13,794 nucleotides of DNA from an uncultured Oscillospiraceae bacterium (GTDB lineage: Bacteria > Bacillota_A > Clostridia > Oscillospirales > Oscillospiraceae): NCBI GenBank assembly GCA_947631215.1, contig CANRKN010000050.1, forward strand, positions 1 to 13,794, given 5' to 3'. Below are positions 1 through 7,557 of this stretch, one piece after another. The translations under genes and the position numbers were made by a program. Position 1 is the stretch's first letter. Each line of letters begins with the position of its first letter. The notes under the pieces are model-generated. The model did not search any database. It saw only the letters and a list, made by a program, of their open reading frames with translations, and had not been told where the DNA came from.

Positions 1-46
1 TTTGCGGTGGCTCTCGTTATTATTACCCTTGACAAATGTTCTCTCG

Positions 47-119
47 GGAAAAAGGAAGAAGAGCTTTGACCGATGAGTGGGCTTGACTTGTCAAGACCTC
101 GAATCTTCAAAGCTCTTCT
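47..119 (-). terminator. Stem-loop and T-tract behind tRNA-Leu
   Basis: On the minus strand, just after the tRNA, a perfect 13-bp stem (119-107 pairing with 69-57, arm AGAAGAGCTTTGA) is followed by TCCTTTTTCCC, so it reads as an intrinsic terminator. The 37-nt loop is unusually large and holds its own small hairpin, CTTGAC-AA-GTCAAG (95-82). Termination is inferred from the structure. The remaining bases 1-46 show no gene I can recognise. Confidence 0.6.
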
Positions 120-123
120 GACG

Positions 124-210
124 TGGTGCGGGGTATGGGACTTGAACCCACACGTCCAGATGAACACAGGCACCTCAAGCCTGCCTGTCTGCCAATTCCA
201 GCAACCCCGC
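124..210 (-). tRNA. trnL: tRNA-Leu (anticodon GAG)
   Basis: The 87-nt minus-strand sequence folds as a class II tRNA. The acceptor stem is GCGGGGT/ACCCCGC with discriminator A and an encoded CCA (126-124). The D-arm contains GGAATTGGCAGAC, typical of bacterial tRNA-Leu. The anticodon stem CAGGC/GCCTG encloses the loop TTGAGGT, giving anticodon GAG. A long variable arm and the T-arm GGGTTCAAGTCCC follow. It reads CUC and CUU leucine codons. Its own consensus promoter lies immediately upstream and a stem-loop with a T-tract immediately downstream, so it is a single-gene transcription unit. No integrase or duplicated tRNA end is seen next to it. Confidence 0.97.
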
Positions 211-223
211 ATGACGCCTGATA

Positions 224-251
224 ATTATAGCACGTCGCGGCCGATTGTCAA
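224..251 (-). promoter_or_regulatory. Sigma-A promoter of tRNA-Leu
   Basis: The minus strand carries a perfect -35 TTGACA (251-246) and a perfect -10 TATAAT (229-224) with a 16-bp spacer. An A-tract just upstream (260-256) could act as an UP element. The predicted start lies about 7 nt before the tRNA 5' end, so the leader is very short. Confidence 0.9.
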
Positions 252-255
252 GTGA

Positions 256-293
256 TTTTTCCGGCCCGGGAGGGGCCGGGGCCGCCGGAAAAA
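256..293. repeat. GC-rich inverted repeat between tRNA promoter and SLH gene
   Basis: TTTTTCCGG (256-264) is repeated inverted as CCGGAAAAA (285-293), and a 7-bp hairpin CCGGCCC/GGGCCGG (261-267/273-279) can form in competition inside it. The T and A tracts are on the wrong sides for a classical terminator in either direction. Its role is unknown; it may simply insulate the two divergent units. Confidence 0.35.
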
Positions 294-411
294 GGAATAT
301 CTGTCCACGTCCCCGTGTATGATTTACCAAAGTGCGCAAGCCTGCCCCGATGCCGCCGGGCTGGGAATATTTCACTCCCGTCCCGTACAGAATAAGGGTA
401 CATCATCACAT

Positions 412-416
412 GGAGG
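412..416 (+). promoter_or_regulatory. Ribosome binding site fixing the start at 424
   Basis: GGAGG lies 7 nt before the ATG at 424, and that start gives a classical signal peptide. The in-frame ATG at 319 has no comparable site and would add 35 residues with no export signal character. Confidence 0.85.
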
Positions 417-423
417 TCGTTAC

Positions 424-1572
424 ATGAAACGAACAGCTATCGCATGGGTCCTGGTCATCCTCCTGGTCCTGGGCGCCGCCCCGGCCTTTGCCGCGGGTCC
501 TCTCCGGGATGAGGCCGCCTACCCTGTAGGCACCCTGGCCCCCGCGTCCACGCCCAACGTGAGCCGGGCCGCGTCTGCCGGTACAGAGGCGGTCACCCCC
601 GATGTCGCCGCTTCCACGGAGCCTGCGGCCACGCCGGATGTGAACGCCTCGCCCAGCCCCAGCGCCGCGGCCTATGTGCCGGAGCAGAGCATCCTCTCTG
701 TGGGCGGGGGCGCTACGGAGCCCAACGCCGCCAACACCGCCCCCGTGGTGGAGAACCAGCAGATCGAGACCTACCGGGGCGTGTCCGTGGGCGGCCAGCT
801 CACCGCCCATGACCCGGACGGGGACGCCGTGACCTTTGAGGTCTGCACCCAGCCCATGAAGGGGTCCGTGGACATCTCCCCGGAGGGCTATTTCGTCTAC
901 ACCCCCAAGGAGGGCAAGCGGGGCAAGGACTACTTCGGCTTCCGGGCCGTGGACAGCTTCGGCAACGCCTCCCAGGAGGGCACGGTCATCATCAAGCTCA
1001 TCAAGCAGAAGACCAAGGTGACCTACTCCGACCTGGCCGGCAGCGGCAGCGAGTATGCCGCCCTGGTCCTGGCGGAGAACGGCGTGTTCACCGGCGAGAA
1101 GGTGGGCGAGAGCTACGTCTTTAATCCTGACGTGGAGCTGAGCCGGGGCGAATTCCTGTCCATGTGCATGGCCGCGGCGGACTGTGACATCCTCAAAGGC
1201 GTCACCTCTACCGGCTTCATGGACGACGGCGCCATCGGCCCGTGGCTGAAGCCCTACGTGGCCACCGCTCTCATGAACGGCTATATCACCGGCCAGGGCG
1301 AGGGCATGGGCGCCAGCTTTGACCCCGCCGGGGCCGTCATCGTGGGGGAGGCCTGCGTTACCTTGAACGCGGTCCTGGGCGTGACCAACGTGGTCAGCGC
1401 GGCGGCCTATGTGGGCGAGGACAACGCCGGGGCCGGCTGGGCCCAGGCCGTGGCCAACCTCACCGCCTGCGGTATCGTGACCCGTGACAGGCAGGACGTG
1501 GAGGCGGTGCTGACCCGCGCCGGCGCGGCGGACCTTCTGGCCGGCGCCATCCGCCTCATTACAGGGAAATGA
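424..1572 (+). CDS. Exported Ig/cadherin-like and SLH-domain protein
   Basis: This 382-residue protein is predicted to be exported and to sit at the cell wall. Residues 1-24 form a signal peptide: MKRT, a hydrophobic core, then APAFAA before the mature chain. Residues 25-105 are a low-complexity Ala/Pro/Ser/Thr linker. Residues 106-193 resemble a bacterial Ig/cadherin-like repeat, with the marks AHDPDGD and YFVYTPKEG. From about residue 200 there are three SLH-like units (about 200-252, 264-320 and 325-380). SLH repeats normally bind pyruvylated secondary wall polymer. The usual TRAE signature is weak here: LSRGEF in the first, IVGEA in the second and LTRAGA in the third. Binding is therefore probable rather than certain. 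The start rests on GGAGG at 412-416. No convincing promoter was found in 294-411. It is convergent with rqcH across a shared hairpin. The substrate or partner is unknown. Confidence 0.85.
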   Translation: MKRTAIAWVLVILLVLGAAPAFAAGPLRDEAAYPVGTLAPASTPNVSRAASAGTEAVTPDVAASTEPAATPDVNASPSPSAAAYVPEQSILSVGGGATEPNAANTAPVVENQQIETYRGVSVGGQLTAHDPDGDAVTFEVCTQPMKGSVDISPEGYFVYTPKEGKRGKDYFGFRAVDSFGNASQEGTVIIKLIKQKTKVTYSDLAGSGSEYAALVLAENGVFTGEKVGESYVFNPDVELSRGEFLSMCMAAADCDILKGVTSTGFMDDGAIGPWLKPYVATALMNGYITGQGEGMGASFDPAGAVIVGEACVTLNAVLGVTNVVSAAAYVGEDNAGAGWAQAVANLTACGIVTRDRQDVEAVLTRAGAADLLAGAIRLITGK

Positions 1573-1573
1573 A

Positions 1574-1608
1574 AAAACACCCCGGCACACGCTGTGCCGG
1601 GGTGTTTT
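1574..1608. terminator. Bidirectional terminator between SLH gene and rqcH
   Basis: A perfect 16-bp stem (1574-1589 with 1593-1608, loop CGC) has A4 on one side and T4 on the other. It can therefore end transcription from both directions. Its right edge overlaps the first base of the rqcH stop codon. Confidence 0.9.
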
Positions 1609-3194
1609 CATATCTCCTTTTTGGGCTCCGCCATGACCGTGCGCTGGTCGGTGTAGATCACCATGCCGGGCCGGGCGCCCTTGGGCTTTTTCACGAACCG
1701 GGCCTGGGTGACGTCCACTGCCACCCGCCCCGCTTGGCCGCCCTCGGAATAAAAGGCCGCGAGGCAGGCCGCCTCATATATGCTCTGCTCGTCAGGCTCT
1801 TGCCCCTCGCAGCGGAGGATCACATGGGAGCCGTGGAGCTTCTGCACGTGCAGCCACAGGTCTGTCCGCCGGGCGGTGCGCAATGTGAGCTCGTCGTTTT
1901 GGAGATTATTGCGCCCCACCAGCACTTCCAGGCCCGCGCTCGTGGTGAAGCGCATGGGCTGGGCGGGCTTTTCCCGGCGCTTGCCTTTGGCTTTCGCCTC
2001 CCGCAGGTATCCCGCCTGGACCAGCTCCTGGCGGATGCTGTCCAGGTCCGCCTGGCTCTGGGCCCGGTCCAGCTCCGCGGCGATGGAGGAGAGGTACTCT
2101 GCCTCCACCTGGTTCTCCCGGATGAGGGCCGTCAGGTGCTCACGGGCGGTCTTTTTTTTGGTGTACTGTTTATAATACTGCGCCGCGTTCTGCTGAGGGC
2201 TTTTCCGGGCGTCCAGGGGAATGGTCACCTCAGGACTGTCCGGCTCGTAGAAATCCTCCAGCGTGACGCTGGCCATCCCGGGCTTCATCCGCCAGATGTT
2301 GGCGGTGATGAGATCCGCCCGGCGCTTGTCCGTTTCCCGGTCGGCGGTGACGGCCAGCTCCTGGGTCCGCAGGGCCAGCTTTTTCTCCGCCCGGTTCTTG
2401 GCGCCCCGGACAAGCTTGGTGAGGCTCCGGGCCCGGCTTTTCAGGTGCTCCGTCCTGTCCTTTTCGGCGTAGAAGGCCTCTAAGAGGGCGGACCAGCCGG
2501 GATAGCTGATGCTCTCCACCCGGGGGCCGTACTGCAATATGGAGAGAAACGTGAAATCCTTGGCCGCGCCGTCCTCCACCAGCATGGTGGGGGTGCGCTC
2601 CAGCCCCTCCAGGCTCTCCAGCTCTGCGGGCAGGCCCCGCCACTCCATCTCCCGGCGTATGAGGGGGGAGAGGCCGGAGAATTTTCCCGGCTCCGGCTTG
2701 GGGGGCAGGCGATAGATGAGCCCCGGCATCAGCTGCCGCAGGGGGCTCATCTCCTCATCTATCCGCCGGGCGGCGTCCAATATGCGCCCGTCCCCGTCCA
2801 CAAGGATGAGGTTGGCGTTCCGGCCCAATAGCTCCACCGCCAGAGTGCGGCGCACGGCCTGGCCCATCTCGTCGAAGGCGGCCAGCTCCAAAAGGAGCAT
2901 CCGCTCTTTTTCCGGCTGGGTCACCGCCGTGATGCGGGCGCCCAGGAGGTATTTTCTGAGGAGCATGCAGAACATGGGCGGCTGGGCGGGGTTTTCATAC
3001 TCCGCCTGGGTGAGGCATATCCGGGCGGAGCCGGAGCCAAAGCATATGAGCAATCGCGCCCCGCCCCCGTTTCCGCGCAGAGCCAATACGACCGTGTCCT
3101 TTTCCGGCTGGTGGACACGGTCGATCTTCATGCCGGTGAGCTTTTCAGACAGCTCCCGGCCCAGTTCCGTTATGAATACAGCGTCAAGAGGCAT
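1608..3194 (-). CDS. rqcH: NFACT-family ribosome quality control protein (RqcH-like)
   Basis: This 528-residue protein belongs to the RqcH/Rqc2/NEMF family, often annotated as fibronectin-binding protein. Known members bind obstructed 50S subunits with peptidyl-tRNA and recruit tRNA-Ala to add C-terminal alanine tails that mark the chain for degradation. Domains in order are NFACT-N (about 1-200, with FCMLLRKYLLGARI), a helical/coiled-coil middle (about 265-400), and NFACT-R (about 414-515, with GRNNLQND and DLWLHVQKLHGSHVIL). Length matches the family. The Asp-Arg pair needed for alanine tailing in characterised members appears here as Glu97-Arg98. The start at 3194 was chosen because MPLDAVF begins the family alignment and GGAGG precedes it. 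The open frame upstream of it is out-of-frame mrnC sequence. It overlaps the end of mrnC by 11 nt, suggesting translational coupling. The fibronectin-binding name should not be read as an adhesin function. Confidence 0.95.
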   Translation of the reverse strand: MPLDAVFITELGRELSEKLTGMKIDRVHQPEKDTVVLALRGNGGGARLLICFGSGSARICLTQAEYENPAQPPMFCMLLRKYLLGARITAVTQPEKERMLLLELAAFDEMGQAVRRTLAVELLGRNANLILVDGDGRILDAARRIDEEMSPLRQLMPGLIYRLPPKPEPGKFSGLSPLIRREMEWRGLPAELESLEGLERTPTMLVEDGAAKDFTFLSILQYGPRVESISYPGWSALLEAFYAEKDRTEHLKSRARSLTKLVRGAKNRAEKKLALRTQELAVTADRETDKRRADLITANIWRMKPGMASVTLEDFYEPDSPEVTIPLDARKSPQQNAAQYYKQYTKKKTAREHLTALIRENQVEAEYLSSIAAELDRAQSQADLDSIRQELVQAGYLREAKAKGKRREKPAQPMRFTTSAGLEVLVGRNNLQNDELTLRTARRTDLWLHVQKLHGSHVILRCEGQEPDEQSIYEAACLAAFYSEGGQAGRVAVDVTQARFVKKPKGARPGMVIYTDQRTVMAEPKKEI

Positions 3195-3594
3195 GGTCTT
3201 CCTCCAATATGCGCGCGAAGAGCTCGCCCGCCCGTGCCTGCCGCCCCGACAGCCACAGCCAGCCGAACAGGGCCTCCAGAGCCGTGGCGGCGTGATACTG
3301 GGCGGGGGTGCATCCGGCGGGGCAGCCGTGGACATGGGCGTTCCGGCCCCGGTGGAATATGTGCTGCTCCTCCTCGGTGAGGACGCTTTGCAATTTTTCT
3401 GCCGCGGCGGCCTGGGCCGGGGCGGACACATAGGCCACCGCGGCCCGGTGCTTGTCGCCCACCTTCCCGCCGCCCCGGCGGGCTAAGTGGGTGCGCACCA
3501 GAAGCTCGTAGACCCCGTCGCCCACATGGGCCAGTTCCAGGGGGCCGAGGCTCTGCAAGGCGCCCTCGTCCAGGGGTGCGAACACGTCCGTCAC
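3184..3594 (-). CDS. mrnC: Mini-ribonuclease III
   Basis: This 136-residue protein is a compact RNase III catalytic domain without a dsRNA-binding domain, the hallmark of Mini-III. In Bacillus this dimeric, Mg-dependent enzyme trims the ends of 23S rRNA precursors, helped by ribosomal protein L3. The first signature, LAHVGDGVYELLVR (21-34), supplies the acidic residue D26 and E30. RGRNA (82-86) and the second acidic helix around E107 (ALEALFGWLWL) follow. Length is normal for the family. The start codon is GTG (3594-3592), preceded by GGAGG, and it overlaps the ftsK stop as GTGA. That points to translational coupling. The pairing with rqcH groups two ribosome-linked functions downstream of ftsK. 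Confidence 0.93.
   Translation of the reverse strand: MTDVFAPLDEGALQSLGPLELAHVGDGVYELLVRTHLARRGGGKVGDKHRAAVAYVSAPAQAAAAEKLQSVLTEEEQHIFHRGRNAHVHGCPAGCTPAQYHAATALEALFGWLWLSGRQARAGELFARILEEDHAS
3201..3205 (-). promoter_or_regulatory. Ribosome binding site of rqcH inside mrnC
   Basis: GGAGG on the minus strand (3205-3201) ends 6 nt before the ATG at 3194 and lies within the last codons of mrnC. It fixes the rqcH start and removes 79 spurious upstream residues. Confidence 0.85.
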
Positions 3595-6533
3595 AGCAGG
3601 TCGTCCTCCCCGTCATCGCCCTCGTCATCGGCGCTGTCGGGCCCGTCCATGAGCTTTTCCTCAGGCTCCTCCTCGGCGGTGGGGGCGAACTCGTCGCTCT
3701 CGGATACCTCGGCAAACTCCCGGGCGATGGTGTCTACCGGCGCGGTGCCGTGGGCATACTGCATCTCCTGCCACTGCTGCTTGGTGATGACGATCTGCCG
3801 GGGCTTGGAGCCCTCGTAGGGGCCCACCACGCCCACCTCCTCCAGCTGGTCGATGAGCCGGGCGGCCCGGGAATAGCCCAGCTTCAGCCGCCGCTGGAGC
3901 ATGGATACGGAGGCCTGCTTCGTCTCGAATATCACGTCCACCGCCTGGGGCAAAAGCTCGTCATAGTCGCTCTTGTCGGAGGCTTCCTCCTCGGCGGGGG
4001 CGTTCTTTTGGTCCTTGTCCGCGGCGGCCTTTTCGATCTCCGCCAGGATCTCGTCGGAGTACTCCGCCTCGGCCTCTTTTTTCACGAAGTTGATGATCTC
4101 CTCCCGCTCCTCGTCGGTGACGAAGGCGCCCTGCAGGCGCACCGGCTTGCTGCCGATGGGGGAGTAGAGCATGTCGCCGTTGCCAAGGAGCTTTTCCGCC
4201 CCCTGCTGGTCCAGGATGATGCGGCTCTCCAGGGGGCCGGACACGGATAGGGCGATGCGGCTGGGGATATTGGCCTTCATAAGGCCGGTGATCACGTCGG
4301 CCCGGGGGCTCTGGGTGGCGATGACCAGGTGCATGCCCGCGGCGCGGCCCATCTGGGCCACCCGGCATATGGCCTCCTCCACCTCCTTGGACGCCACCAT
4401 CATCAAATCTGCCAGCTCGTCGATGAAGATGACCACCTGGGGCAGGGTCTGCTCCCCCCGCTCCTTCATGAGGGCGTTGTAGCTCTGCAATTCCCGCACC
4501 CCTGTCTCGGAGAACAGGCGGTAGCGCTTGAGCATCTCCACCACCGCCCACTGCAGGGCCCCCGCCGCCTTCTTCGCGTCGGTGACCACGGGGACATAGA
4601 GGTGGGGCATGCCGTTGTAGACCACGAATTCCACCATCTTGGGGTCGATCATGATCATGCGGACCTCGTCGGGGGTGGATTTGTAGAGCAGGCTCAGGAT
4701 CATGGAGTTGACGCACACGCTCTTGCCGGAGCCGGTGGTGCCGGCGATGAGCAGGTGGGGCATCTTGGCGATGTTCGAGATGACCACGTTGCCGCCAATA
4801 TCCCGGCCCAGGGCCACGGTGAGCTTGTTCTTCGACTCCCGGAACACGGGGGAGTCCACCAGATCGCCCAGCCACACGGTGCGCACGGTCTTGTTGGGCA
4901 CCTCCACGCCCACGGTGGATATCTTGTCGGGCACGGGGGCGATGCGCACGCTTTTGACGCCCAGGCTCAGAGCGATGTCCCCGGCTAGGTTGGTTATTTT
5001 ATTGAGCTTCACGCCCTGGTCCAGCTTCAGCTCGTAGCGGGTGATGGTGGGGCCGTGGACCGCGCCCACCACGCTGGCGCCCACGCCGAAAGAGCGCACG
5101 GCGCTCTCCAGCTGCTCCTCTATGCCGTCGCCGTCGTCGGTATCGTAACGCTCGTCGCCGCTGGCGTTGAGAAGGTCCACCGGGGGGAAGACGTACTCGG
5201 GCTTGTCCTCGGCGGCGTCCGCCGCGATCTCCTGAGCCACGGCCGCGGCCTCGGCGTCCTTGTCTATCTTCACCTTCTCCGGCTTGCCGGGAGCTGCGGC
5301 GCTGTCCATATCCCCAGAGTGGATCTCCACCCCGGCGATGTCCGCGGCCTCCTCCACGGTGAGGGGCTTTACGTCCTCCGTGGGGGCGGCGGCCTTCTTC
5401 TTGGCCTCGGAGCGGAGGGCAGCGGACTTGTCCGCCTTCTGCTTGGCCGTCCTGGCGGCCAGGGCGGCGTTCACCTTCGCCAGGGCGTCCGGGTCCACGT
5501 CAAAGTCCGCGAAAAGCTGCTCCTTGTCCGCCTCCTTGCTCTGGTCGTAGAAGTTGCGCCGGGGCTTTTTGGGGGCGGGCTCCGCCGGCTTCTTGGGCGC
5601 GGGCATATCGACGGGAGGCGGCTCGATGGCCCGGTAGCGCTTATCGCCTTTAGCGGGGAAGAGAATGTCCTCGTCGGCCACCTTGGGCTCCGGGGTGTAG
5701 CTGAAGGGATAATCGTCGTCGTATTCATCGTACTCATCCGGGCCCAGGGAATAGTCGTCGTCCGGCTTTTCCCGGTTCTGGAGCTGGTCCACGATCTCCG
5801 ACACGGACAGGTCCAGTCCCCGCAGGAGCAGCAGCAGAAACGCCACCACCAGCAGGATAAAGCTGCCGATGAGGCCGATGGAGGCCTTGAGGGCGACGCC
5901 CACGGCGCCGCCGATGACGCCGCCGCAGTGCTCCGTCACGTCCTGGCCCAGCCGCCAGAGAAGCTGCAGGCCGTAGCCTATGCCGGAGACGAACACGCCC
6001 TCCCGGGCGCACAGCAGCGCGTGGATGAACGCGCCGAACACCAAAGGCAGGCAGAGCACGCAGGCCACCCGGGCCGCCGCGGGCTTGTCCTGGTGGAAGC
6101 CCAGGATGCCGGCGGCCCACAAAATGCACACCGGCCACAGGTAAAAGCCCCAGCCGGACAGGCCGAAAAAGAGCCTTCTCACCGCGCCGATGAGCCAGCC
6201 GTCCACCGGGAAGTAGGCGATGACCGCGATGAGCCCAACGAACAGCAGCGCCACCGCGCCGATCTGCCGGGCCATGGGCCGCTCATAGCGGGGCGCCGCG
6301 GCACGGCTGCCGCCGCCGCGGGCGGCGGTATTGGTCCGGGTCGATGTGCTCCGGGACGGGGCCGCAGACCGGGACCCGGACTTGGCCGGGGCCTTTTTGG
6401 CCGTGGAGGCGCGGCTGCCGGTACTTTTACGGGTCGTGGATGTAGATGTTTTCTTCTTCGTTCCTCCGCTCCGGGACGATGTGGACGGCTTTTTCGCCGC
6501 CGTGCGGCCCGTGGAAGTTTTCTTCTGTGCCAT
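3591..6533 (-). CDS. ftsK: FtsK/SpoIIIE-type DNA translocase
   Basis: This 980-residue membrane-anchored hexameric DNA pump clears chromosomal DNA from the division septum, or moves it into the forespore in spore formers. A basic Ser/Thr/Lys/Arg tail (1-85) precedes about four membrane segments (about 90-240). A long acidic to Ala/Pro-rich linker (about 245-445) follows. The motor has Walker A GTTGSGKS (598-605) and Walker B VVIFIDELADL (700-710), plus the family segment GAEKLLGNGDML (778-789). The winged-helix gamma domain that reads polar DNA motifs lies at about 855-918 (SVSMLQRRLKLGYSRAARL). An acidic tail ends the protein. The start has GAGG nearby and lies 17 nt after uppP. Whether it acts as FtsK or SpoIIIE cannot be told from sequence here. 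Sporulation status of the organism is not visible. Confidence 0.97.
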   Translation of the reverse strand: MAQKKTSTGRTAAKKPSTSSRSGGTKKKTSTSTTRKSTGSRASTAKKAPAKSGSRSAAPSRSTSTRTNTAARGGGSRAAAPRYERPMARQIGAVALLFVGLIAVIAYFPVDGWLIGAVRRLFFGLSGWGFYLWPVCILWAAGILGFHQDKPAAARVACVLCLPLVFGAFIHALLCAREGVFVSGIGYGLQLLWRLGQDVTEHCGGVIGGAVGVALKASIGLIGSFILLVVAFLLLLLRGLDLSVSEIVDQLQNREKPDDDYSLGPDEYDEYDDDYPFSYTPEPKVADEDILFPAKGDKRYRAIEPPPVDMPAPKKPAEPAPKKPRRNFYDQSKEADKEQLFADFDVDPDALAKVNAALAARTAKQKADKSAALRSEAKKKAAAPTEDVKPLTVEEAADIAGVEIHSGDMDSAAAPGKPEKVKIDKDAEAAAVAQEIAADAAEDKPEYVFPPVDLLNASGDERYDTDDGDGIEEQLESAVRSFGVGASVVGAVHGPTITRYELKLDQGVKLNKITNLAGDIALSLGVKSVRIAPVPDKISTVGVEVPNKTVRTVWLGDLVDSPVFRESKNKLTVALGRDIGGNVVISNIAKMPHLLIAGTTGSGKSVCVNSMILSLLYKSTPDEVRMIMIDPKMVEFVVYNGMPHLYVPVVTDAKKAAGALQWAVVEMLKRYRLFSETGVRELQSYNALMKERGEQTLPQVVIFIDELADLMMVASKEVEEAICRVAQMGRAAGMHLVIATQSPRADVITGLMKANIPSRIALSVSGPLESRIILDQQGAEKLLGNGDMLYSPIGSKPVRLQGAFVTDEEREEIINFVKKEAEAEYSDEILAEIEKAAADKDQKNAPAEEEASDKSDYDELLPQAVDVIFETKQASVSMLQRRLKLGYSRAARLIDQLEEVGVVGPYEGSKPRQIVITKQQWQEMQYAHGTAPVDTIAREFAEVSESDEFAPTAEEEPEEKLMDGPDSADDEGDDGEDDLL

Positions 6534-6550
6534 ATGTTACCTCGAAAATG

Positions 6551-7399
6551 TCATGCACTCAGCCGGAACCAGACGATGATGCTTATCACGCCCACGAACC
6601 AGCAGTAATAGGCAAAGCCGCCGAACCGGCCCTTCCGGACGATGCGCTGCAATAGCCGGATGGAGAGATACCCCGTGAACCCTGCCACCAGCATGCCCAC
6701 GGCGTAGGCCGGGAGCATGGCGGCGTTGACGCCCTCCTGCACCACGTCCATTACCTCCAGCACCACCGCGCCGGATACGGACACCAGGCTCATGAGAAAG
6801 GAAAACCGCACCGCAAAGCTGCGTTTCAGCCCCCGGCCCATGCCGGCGGCGATGGTGGTACCGGAGCGGGAGAGGCCTGGCATGGTGGCCAGGCCCTGGG
6901 CGATACCAATGATAATTGCGTCCAGCCAGGTCATGGTCCGCTCGGTCTTTTTTCCCCGGGGCAGGCGGTCGGATATGTACAAAAGCGTGCCCGTCAAAAT
7001 GAGGGCCGCGCCGATGAACCAGGGGATGGCGTTGAGCCGTTCGATGGCGTCGTTGAAGGGCACGATGACGAACAGCGGCACCGTGGCCAGGAGGATCATG
7101 TAGATGAGCCGCCTCGTGGGCTTTCCCCGGGCGGACAGGCTCCGCCGGTGGACCAGGTCCCCGGCCATGTCGCCTACCTCGTATACCATGTCCACGATGT
7201 CCGGCCAGTAGGCGATGACCACGGCTACCAGCGTGGCCAGGTGGAGCAGGATGTTGAAAAACGCGCTCCCGTCCAGCTCCATGAGGCCGGTCCCGCCCAG
7301 GATATTCTCCAGCAGCGCCAGATGGCCGGAGCTGGAGATGGGCAGAAACTCCGCCACCCCCTGCACCAGGCCCAGCAGCGCCGCGTATAGGATAGACAT
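6551..7399 (-). CDS. uppP: Undecaprenyl-diphosphate phosphatase
   Basis: This 282-residue polytopic membrane enzyme of the UppP/BacA family dephosphorylates undecaprenyl diphosphate. The product is the lipid carrier reused for peptidoglycan and wall polymers. Loss or overexpression of the family alters bacitracin sensitivity in known species. Both family motifs are intact: QGVAEFLPISSSGHL (13-27) and PGLSRSGTTIAAG (174-186), with the conserved HLATL segment near residue 53. The protein is hydrophobic throughout, with about seven or eight membrane segments. The start at 7399 is set by GGAGGAGCT directly before ATG. An upstream in-frame ATG at 7429 would lack a ribosome site and add MISQAGGGGA. 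It is first in the operon with ftsK, mrnC and rqcH, and an extended -10 promoter lies about 60 nt upstream. Confidence 0.96.
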   Translation of the reverse strand: MSILYAALLGLVQGVAEFLPISSSGHLALLENILGGTGLMELDGSAFFNILLHLATLVAVVIAYWPDIVDMVYEVGDMAGDLVHRRSLSARGKPTRRLIYMILLATVPLFVIVPFNDAIERLNAIPWFIGAALILTGTLLYISDRLPRGKKTERTMTWLDAIIIGIAQGLATMPGLSRSGTTIAAGMGRGLKRSFAVRFSFLMSLVSVSGAVVLEVMDVVQEGVNAAMLPAYAVGMLVAGFTGYLSIRLLQRIVRKGRFGGFAYYCWFVGVISIIVWFRLSA

Positions 7400-7402
7400 A
7401 GC

Positions 7403-7411
7403 TCCTCCTCC
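7403..7411 (-). promoter_or_regulatory. Ribosome binding site of uppP
   Basis: GGAGGAGGA on the minus strand sits a few bases before ATG 7399. It decides that start over the upstream in-frame ATG at 7429. Confidence 0.8.
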
Positions 7412-7460
7412 GCCCGCCTGCGAGATCACAGACTACGGCATTATGTTTACTAATTTTAGT

Positions 7461-7489
7461 ATATTACCATACCCCACCCAAAAATGCAA
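7461..7489 (-). promoter_or_regulatory. Promoter of the uppP-ftsK-mrnC-rqcH operon
   Basis: On the minus strand -35 TTGCAT (7489-7484) and -10 TAATAT (7466-7461) are spaced 17 bp. The TATGG before the -10 matches the Gram-positive TRTGn extended -10. A small palindrome ACTAA-TT-TTAGT (7449-7460) sits over the expected start site and could be an operator, which is unproven. Confidence 0.7.
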
Positions 7490-7557
7490 GTCTTGGGGCC
7501 CTTGGCCATGGCCGTGGCTGTGAGAGCCGATTGACAGCGGCGGCTGGGGTATGGTAA
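7464..7557. repeat. 13-bp inverted repeat spanning both divergent promoters
   Basis: TTACCATACCCCA (7464-7476) is the exact reverse complement of TGGGGTATGGTAA (7545-7557). Each copy covers the extended -10 of one of the two divergent promoters, in the same position relative to it. Four bases beyond the TRTG motif (TGGG) are also shared, which the promoter consensus does not require. Confidence 0.75.

Noticed and set aside
124..210. tRNA-Leu as the island's integration site
   Set aside because: The tRNA is about 8 kb away, separated by housekeeping genes, and no repeat of its 3' end was seen.
406..1611. 401-codon open frame antisense to the SLH gene
   Set aside because: Composition is His/Gly/Arg-rich shadow typical of high-GC antisense frames, with no domain pattern; the opposite strand has a signal peptide and domains.
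1608..3194. Fibronectin-binding adhesin
   Set aside because: The protein has no signal peptide and has the NFACT-N, coiled-coil and NFACT-R layout of RqcH.
5055..6608. 517-codon plus-strand open frame across ftsK
   Set aside because: It is antisense to the well-supported ftsK and shows only Gly/His/Arg-rich shadow sequence.
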